Of a DNA stretch of 38,272 nt, positions 34,051-38,272 are shown one piece after another; positions within the stretch are counted from its first letter, which is position 1, and each line of letters starts with the position of its first letter. The stretch is from assembly GCA_945872355.1 (NCBI GenBank), contig CAMBZU010000029.1, forward strand, positions 1 to 38,272. Direction: 5' to 3'. This DNA comes from Chitinophaga pinensis (GTDB lineage Bacteria; Bacteroidota; Bacteroidia; UBA4408). The translations under genes and the position numbers were made by a program. Below the pieces are notes generated by a model, which did not search any database, was not told the origin of the DNA, and saw nothing but the letters and a program-made list of their open reading frames with translations.

Positions 34051-35718
34051 ATGAAAACAGATATTGAAATCGCCCAAGGTGTAAAATTAAGACCTGTAAC
34101 TGAAATGGCGGCTGAACTTGGCATTCCGGGTAATAATGTAATTCCTTATGGTCATTATAAAGCAAAAATTAAATACAAAGAAATTAATGAAGAGCGTGTT
34201 GCTAAAAGTAACTTAATTTTAGTTACTGCAATCACACCAACAAAAGCAGGTATTGGAAAAACCACTACTAGTGTGGCGCTTGCGCAAGGATTAAAACAAC
34301 TTGGTAAAAATGCCATTGTTGCTTTGCGAGAACCTTCTCTTGGTCCTTGCTTCGGAATGAAAGGTGGCGCATGTGGCGGTGGCTATTCTCAAGTTGTTCC
34401 AATGGAAGATATCAATTTGCATTTTACTGGCGATTTTCATGCTATTACTTCTGCAAATAATATGATTTCTGCATTGCTCGATAATTATCAGTATTACAAT
34501 AGAACAACGGGTAAAGCTTTAAAACAAATTACTTGGAGAAGGGTGCTTGATGTAAATGATCGTTCTTTACGTTATATGGTATCTGGCTTAAATGGCTCAG
34601 CAAACGGTATTCCTCAAGAAACGGGTTTTGATATTACACCGGCCTCAGAAATTATGGCTATATTTTGTTTAGCTACCAGTCTCGATGATTTACGAAAAAG
34701 AATTGATAATATTTTACTTGGTTATACAGCCGAAAATCTACCTTTTACTGTAGGAGATTTAGGCGTTGGAGGTTCCATTACTGTGTTGTTGAAGGATGCG
34801 TTAAATCCCAATTTAGTGCAAACTTTAGAAGGAGGAGCAGCCTTTATTCACGGAGGTCCTTTTGCGAATATTGCACATGGCTGTAATTCGGTGATGGCCA
34901 CTAAAATGGCGATGACTTTTGGAGATTATGTAATTACAGAAGCTGGATTCGGTGCCGATTTAGGTGCTGAAAAGTTCCTCAATATTAAATGTAGAAATGC
35001 CGGAATAGCGCCAAAAGCAGCTGTGTTGGTTACCACTTCGCAAGCGCTAAAAATGCATGGTGGCGTAGCTTTAGATGGAATTAAAAAACCTAATTTAACT
35101 GGCCTTCAAAATGGATTGAAAAATTTGGAAAGGCACCTCGAAAACCTACAGAATTTTGGACAAAGTGTGGTGGTGGCTTTTAATCAATACGATTTTGATA
35201 CGGAAGAAGAAATAACTTATCTCGAAAAATGGTGCAAAGAAAGAGGAGCAGACTTTGCCATTAATGATGGATTTGCAGAAGGCGGTAAAGGTGCGATGGC
35301 ACTTGCTAAAAAAGTACTTGAAGTAATTGAAAACAAACCATCAAAAAAGCTTCAATATACCTATGATTTAAATGATAGCATTCCAGATAAAATAAGAAAA
35401 ATTGTTACAAAGGTCTATCGCGGAAAGGATATAAACCTTACAAAAACTGCGGAAGCTTCACTTAAAAAAATAACAGAACTTAACTTGTCGCATTTGCCTG
35501 TTTGCATTGCTAAAACACAATATTCATTTAGCGATGATGCTACTCAAATTGGTGTGGCAAGTGATTTTACATTAACAATCGAAAACTTAATTATTAATAG
35601 AGGCGCTGGCTTTATTGTGGCTGTAGCGGGAGAAATAATGAGGATGCCAGGATTGCCTAAAGTGCCACAAGCTATTTACATAGATATTGTAGATGGTAAG
35701 GTTATGGGTTTAAGTTAA
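34051..35718 (+). CDS. fhs: Formate-tetrahydrofolate ligase
   Basis: ATP-dependent synthesis of 10-formyltetrahydrofolate from formate and tetrahydrofolate, feeding one-carbon metabolism. The 555-residue protein is of normal length. The P-loop-like motif ITPTKAGIGKTT spans residues 61-72; LREPSLGPCFGMKGGACGGGY near 91 is the strongly conserved active-site region; FTGDFHAITSANN near 130, GPFANIAHGCNS near 270 and AGFGADLGAEKF near 300 also match. All sites look intact. It follows folK and the kinase but with a 104-base gap, so it may be transcribed separately. Confidence 0.97.
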   Translation: MKTDIEIAQGVKLRPVTEMAAELGIPGNNVIPYGHYKAKIKYKEINEERVAKSNLILVTAITPTKAGIGKTTTSVALAQGLKQLGKNAIVALREPSLGPCFGMKGGACGGGYSQVVPMEDINLHFTGDFHAITSANNMISALLDNYQYYNRTTGKALKQITWRRVLDVNDRSLRYMVSGLNGSANGIPQETGFDITPASEIMAIFCLATSLDDLRKRIDNILLGYTAENLPFTVGDLGVGGSITVLLKDALNPNLVQTLEGGAAFIHGGPFANIAHGCNSVMATKMAMTFGDYVITEAGFGADLGAEKFLNIKCRNAGIAPKAAVLVTTSQALKMHGGVALDGIKKPNLTGLQNGLKNLERHLENLQNFGQSVVVAFNQYDFDTEEEITYLEKWCKERGADFAINDGFAEGGKGAMALAKKVLEVIENKPSKKLQYTYDLNDSIPDKIRKIVTKVYRGKDINLTKTAEASLKKITELNLSHLPVCIAKTQYSFSDDATQIGVASDFTLTIENLIINRGAGFIVAVAGEIMRMPGLPKVPQAIYIDIVDGKVMGLS

Positions 35719-35728
35719 TCCCGTGTTT

Positions 35729-35751
35729 TTTTGGCATGCTTGTTGCCAAAA
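35729..35751 (+). terminator. Hairpin after fhs
   Basis: TTTTGGCA (35729-35736) and TGCCAAAA (35744-35751) form an 8-bp stem with a 7-base loop 10 bases after the stop. No T run follows, so a terminator role is tentative. Confidence 0.4.
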
Positions 35752-35783
35752 GATGAATTCAAAATCTATAAAAAATATACAAA

Positions 35784-36170
35784 ATGAAAAAATTATTTTT
35801 GATTGCCTTTGCCTATATATTAAGTGCAAATGCATTAATGGCACAAAACGCAAAAAGTGATTCAAAATCGGTACAAGGAACCAAACCCAAAGTGGTACCC
35901 GTAAAAATGGCAACAAGGCCTGTTCCAATGACTGAAAGCAAACAAGCAACAACTACACAAGCAGCTCAAAATGCACCAAGTAAGGAGGCTGCCACCAATA
36001 CAAAGCCAAACCATCAAAATGAAAACTCAGGAGCACCAAAAGGCAAACCTGTTAACATGAAAAAAGATGGAACGCCTGATAAAAGATATAAAGACAATCA
36101 GAATGTTAAAAAAGATGGAACACCTGACAAAAGATATAAAGAGAATAAACCTGCTGAAAGTAAAAAATAA
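35784..36170 (+). CDS. Small secreted protein with KDGTPDKRYK repeats
   Basis: A 128-residue protein with a signal peptide (MKKLFLIAFAYILSANALMA, mature from QNAK). The mature part is low complexity and basic, rich in Lys, Gln, Thr and Pro. The C-terminus has two copies of KKDGTPDKRYK(D/E)N. At the DNA level these are 35-base repeats (36060-36094 and 36108-36142) 48 bases apart with two differences. The same short motif occurs in small exported proteins of other Bacteroidota, with no known function. A strong terminator follows directly. Confidence 0.7.
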   Translation: MKKLFLIAFAYILSANALMAQNAKSDSKSVQGTKPKVVPVKMATRPVPMTESKQATTTQAAQNAPSKEAATNTKPNHQNENSGAPKGKPVNMKKDGTPDKRYKDNQNVKKDGTPDKRYKENKPAESKK

Positions 36171-36172
36171 TG

Positions 36173-36200
36173 AAAAGCCAACCCAAGAGGTTGGCTTTTT
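36173..36200 (+). terminator. Rho-independent terminator
   Basis: AAAAGCCAACC pairs with GGTTGGCTTTT around a CAAGA loop and runs into a T tract, just after the stop at 36170. A textbook intrinsic terminator. Confidence 0.92.
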
Positions 36201-36208
36201 TATTTGCC

Positions 36209-36241
36209 TTCACTCAAATAAAGTACTAGTATTTGAGTGAA
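36209..36241. repeat. 12-bp perfect inverted repeat
   Basis: TTCACTCAAATA (36209-36220) and TATTTGAGTGAA (36230-36241) with a 9-base AAGTACTAG loop. It sits between the terminator and the dispersed repeat and is not explained by either. It could be an operator or a second hairpin, possibly belonging to the repeat's insertion site. Confidence 0.5.
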
Positions 36242-36246
36242 ACCTT

Positions 36247-36343
36247 TTATCCCAATGTAAATGCCGATCGGAGAAAAGTTTGGGACAAATGCCGTGAAAC
36301 AACTTTGGGCCATTGCTTATTTTACATCGGTATTATTATATTT
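36247..36343 (+). repeat. Dispersed palindromic repeat, copy B
   Basis: About 97 bases related to copy A (21613-21715) in the opposite orientation; the right half is nearly identical to the reverse complement of A. Its ends are imperfect inverted copies (CCCAATGTAAAT on the left, TTTTACATCGGT on the right). Its right end overlaps the -33/-7 region of the next gene. Confidence 0.7.
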
Positions 36344-36344
36344 G
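36313..36344 (+). promoter_or_regulatory. Promoter overlapping the palindromic repeat
   Basis: TTG at 36313-36315 inside repeat copy B, a 21-base spacer, then TATATTTG at 36337-36344, which fits TAnnTTTG. It lies 23 bases before the ATG at 36368. Confidence 0.55.
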
Positions 36345-36367
36345 TCCATCATTTAAAAATAAAATAC

Positions 36368-37930
36368 ATGAAGTTTAAGCTAGTTTTAATCATTTTGTTT
36401 GTTTCCTTAAAGGGCATGGCGCAAACCAATACTTGGAGCAATAATATAGCTTCAATTATTTATAGTAAATGTGCTTCATGTCACCACCAAGGCGCTATTG
36501 GGCCATTTAACTTAATGAGTTATAATGATGCTGTAGCAGCGGCCTCAGGCATTTTAAGTGCTGTTAGTAATGATAGAATGCCACCATGGCCTCCTGATAC
36601 CACCTATCGAAAATTTACTCATCAACGCACTTTAACTATTCAACAAAAAACAGCGCTTTTAGATTGGATTGCCAATGGTTTGCCAGAAGGTAATTCCTCA
36701 AATGCTCCTACTCCGCCTGTTTTTCCAGTTGGTACCACAGTTAATCAAACCCCAAATTTGGTTTCACAAATGCCCGTTTTTACCAATTACGCAAATTCCG
36801 ACATTTACCAGTGTTTTGTGATGCCAAGCGGTTTAAATACTGCTGAATATATAAAGGGTTTTGAAGTTATTCCTGGTAATCGTCAAATGGTACATCATGT
36901 GCTGGTATATGCTGATACAACTGGTACTTGTGCAACTTTAGATGCGCAAGATCCAAATGCAGGCTACCTTTCATTTGGAGGTATAGGGTCAAGTGCAGCT
37001 CAACTCATTGGCTTATGGGCGCCAGGAGCAGAACCACAATTTTATCCAAATGGCATGGGCTTGCGACTTCCCGCTAATGCGGATTTGATTTTTCAAATTC
37101 ATTATCCTGCCGGCACCAGTGGGCAGCAAGATAGTACTAAAGTGAATTTCTTTTTCAGCAATGCAACAACTATTAGATCTCTTTATGTATCGCCAATATT
37201 AAATCACTCCTCTTCATTAACCAACGGACCATTATTTATTGCAGCCAATCAAACCAAAACATTTTACGGTCAGTATGCAATACCTGCTGCTTTCGGTAAA
37301 GTTTCTATCTTACAAATAGCTCCGCACATGCACTTAATTGGCCGAAGTATTAATTCTCATGCAGTTGCACCTGGAAATATTAATATACCATTAGTTAAAA
37401 TAAATAATTGGGATTTTAAATGGCAAGGTGCATATGATTTTCAGCAAGTGCAGGTAATGCCGGTGGCAACAACACTGCATTTTGAAGCTTACTATGATAA
37501 CACCCTTAGCAATCCTTATAATCCTTTTAACCCACCAGTAAATGTGAGCGCTGGAGAAGCTACAACAGACGAAATGATGATGATTTATTTTACTTACACA
37601 GGCTATCAACCAGGCGACGAAAATATTATTATTGATAGCACCTTGATCACTCAAACAATAGATTACACAATTGCTAAAAATAACAGCATTAAAATTTACC
37701 CAAACCCAGCAGTAAACCAAAAAATAATATTTGATGCCATAGGCATGGAAGGGCAGAAGTGTATTGCTAAGGTTTCTGATTTATCGGGTAGGCTTGTGGT
37801 GCAAGAAGAATTCTTTGCCAATAACTTTAGTAATCAAATTAATTTGCCAGAATTGAACAATGGGTTATACATTTTGTTATTAAAGATTGAAAATCAAAAT
37901 TTAGTATACAAAATAAACTATCAACACTAA
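36368..37930 (+). CDS. T9SS-secreted cytochrome c / copper type II monooxygenase-like protein
   Basis: A 520-residue exported protein. I start it at ATG 36368 because this gives a proper signal peptide (MKFKLVLIILFVSLKGMAQ); the frame is open further upstream, but that part lies in the palindromic repeat. Residues about 22-110 are a cytochrome c-like domain with heme motif CASCH at 35-39. Residues about 130-425 resemble the copper type II, ascorbate-dependent monooxygenase (PHM-like) fold: H176-H177 in MVHHVLVY, H245 in FQIHYPAG, H320 and H322 in PHMHLIG, and a methionine cluster in DEMMMIYF near 405, matching the two copper sites. Residues about 440-520 are a T9SS type A sorting domain (IKIYPNPA, SGRLVVQEEF, LNNGLYILLLK). 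A surface oxidase or redox role is inferred; the substrate is unknown. Confidence 0.85.
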   Translation: MKFKLVLIILFVSLKGMAQTNTWSNNIASIIYSKCASCHHQGAIGPFNLMSYNDAVAAASGILSAVSNDRMPPWPPDTTYRKFTHQRTLTIQQKTALLDWIANGLPEGNSSNAPTPPVFPVGTTVNQTPNLVSQMPVFTNYANSDIYQCFVMPSGLNTAEYIKGFEVIPGNRQMVHHVLVYADTTGTCATLDAQDPNAGYLSFGGIGSSAAQLIGLWAPGAEPQFYPNGMGLRLPANADLIFQIHYPAGTSGQQDSTKVNFFFSNATTIRSLYVSPILNHSSSLTNGPLFIAANQTKTFYGQYAIPAAFGKVSILQIAPHMHLIGRSINSHAVAPGNINIPLVKINNWDFKWQGAYDFQQVQVMPVATTLHFEAYYDNTLSNPYNPFNPPVNVSAGEATTDEMMMIYFTYTGYQPGDENIIIDSTLITQTIDYTIAKNNSIKIYPNPAVNQKIIFDAIGMEGQKCIAKVSDLSGRLVVQEEFFANNFSNQINLPELNNGLYILLLKIENQNLVYKINYQH

Positions 37931-37933
37931 TTT

Positions 37934-38272
37934 ATGAATTTAAAAAGATTTATCGCTCTGATTTTTATCGCCACTGTAGGTATTATTGCTTTTTCAACTA
38001 CAGCTTATACCAATAACAATGGAAGAGCTGGTAATACAGGCTCGCCAGGTGAAAACCCTTGCAATCAATGTCATAATTCAAATACACTTAATTCAGGTGG
38101 TGGTAGTGTGAGCATCAGTAGTCCAAATATGCCCAATTGGACTTATTTCCCGGGAACCACTTACACCATTAATGTAAAAGTTAAAAAAGCAGGTATTGGT
38201 AAATTTGGATTTGGATTTGAAGCCCTACTTCCAAGTGGTGCCAATGGTGGTATAATTCAAACAGTAAATTCT
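37934..38272 (+). CDS. Exported CxxCH protein, choice-of-anchor V / reelin-like, 3' truncated
   Basis: Starts at ATG 37934, four bases after the copper-monooxygenase-like gene, and runs off the window after 113 codons. Signal peptide of about 24 residues (FIALIFIATVGIIAFSTTA), then GRAGNTGSPGENPCNQCHNS with a CxxCH heme-binding motif at C43-H47, followed by a beta-rich domain (FPGTTYTINVKVKKAG, then GFGFEALLPSG). This order (SPGE...CxxCH then a reelin-like sandwich) matches Bacteroidota proteins annotated as choice-of-anchor V domain, usually ending in a T9SS sorting domain that would lie outside the window. Close spacing suggests one operon with the upstream gene. Confidence 0.75.
   Translation, partial: MNLKRFIALIFIATVGIIAFSTTAYTNNNGRAGNTGSPGENPCNQCHNSNTLNSGGGSVSISSPNMPNWTYFPGTTYTINVKVKKAGIGKFGFGFEALLPSGANGGIIQTVNS

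Noticed and set aside
36060-36142. CRISPR-like direct repeats
   Set aside because: Only two 35-base units exist and they are in frame inside a small secreted protein, encoding KKDGTPDKRYK repeats.
36233-36367. Upstream start of the copper-monooxygenase-like protein
   Set aside because: It adds 45 residues encoded by the dispersed repeat and hides the signal peptide, which begins properly at 36368.

Overview
The window is a low-GC bacterial chromosome segment that looks like Bacteroidota. The support is: two proteins with type IX secretion (T9SS) type A sorting domains, a DUF5686/carboxypeptidase-regulatory outer-membrane protein, a TIGR02757 (DUF2400) protein, a short-chain (GalE-like) threonine dehydrogenase, many secreted and lipoproteins, no obvious Shine-Dalgarno sequences, and several promoter-like sites of the form TTG-N18-22-TAnnTTTG. 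I cannot place it below phylum or class. No rRNA, tRNA, CRISPR array or transposase was seen. Genes run off both ends of the window.

Layout. 1-2.9 kb: the 3' part of an MBOAT O-acyltransferase, convergent with a TIGR02757 protein, then an M50-like membrane metallopeptidase. 3.0-9.7 kb: a T9SS cargo protein followed by a housekeeping run (holB, a RicT/PSP1-like gene, uvrC, riboflavin synthase, a DUF1571 protein with a LysM-like segment). 9.75-12.3 kb: a two-gene minus-strand unit of an atypical serine hydrolase and a lipoprotein. 12.5-14.3 kb: a membrane-anchored cytochrome c and hflX. 14.4-17.9 kb: an unusual minus-strand pair, an EutB-EutC fusion carrying an export/lipoprotein signal, preceded by a lipoprotein of the maleate isomerase/arylmalonate decarboxylase superfamily that lacks both catalytic cysteines. 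18.2-23.7 kb: lptB, a DUF5686 protein, a 526-bp gap and a large secreted protein of unknown function. 23.8-28.9 kb: a secreted trypsin-like protease followed by four tandem paralogues resembling small outer-membrane beta-barrels; the fourth is broken by an in-frame stop and by an insertion of roughly 0.8 kb that carries a gene of unknown function, with its original C-terminal end recognisable beyond the insertion. 28.9-35.7 kb: ABC-F ATPase, threonine dehydrogenase, a small lipoprotein, folK, a deoxynucleoside kinase and formate-tetrahydrofolate ligase. 35.8-38.3 kb: a small repeat-containing secreted protein, then a cytochrome c/copper-monooxygenase-like T9SS protein and the start of a second CxxCH-containing exported protein.

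The parts most worth a second look are the exported EutBC fusion with its lipoprotein partner (14413-17855), the protease plus barrel-paralogue array with its interrupted fourth member (23823-28903), and a palindromic dispersed repeat of about 100 bp present in two opposite-facing copies (21613-21715 and 36247-36343), the second of which overlaps the likely promoter of the copper-monooxygenase-like gene. All functional calls come from reading motifs by eye; no database search was run.
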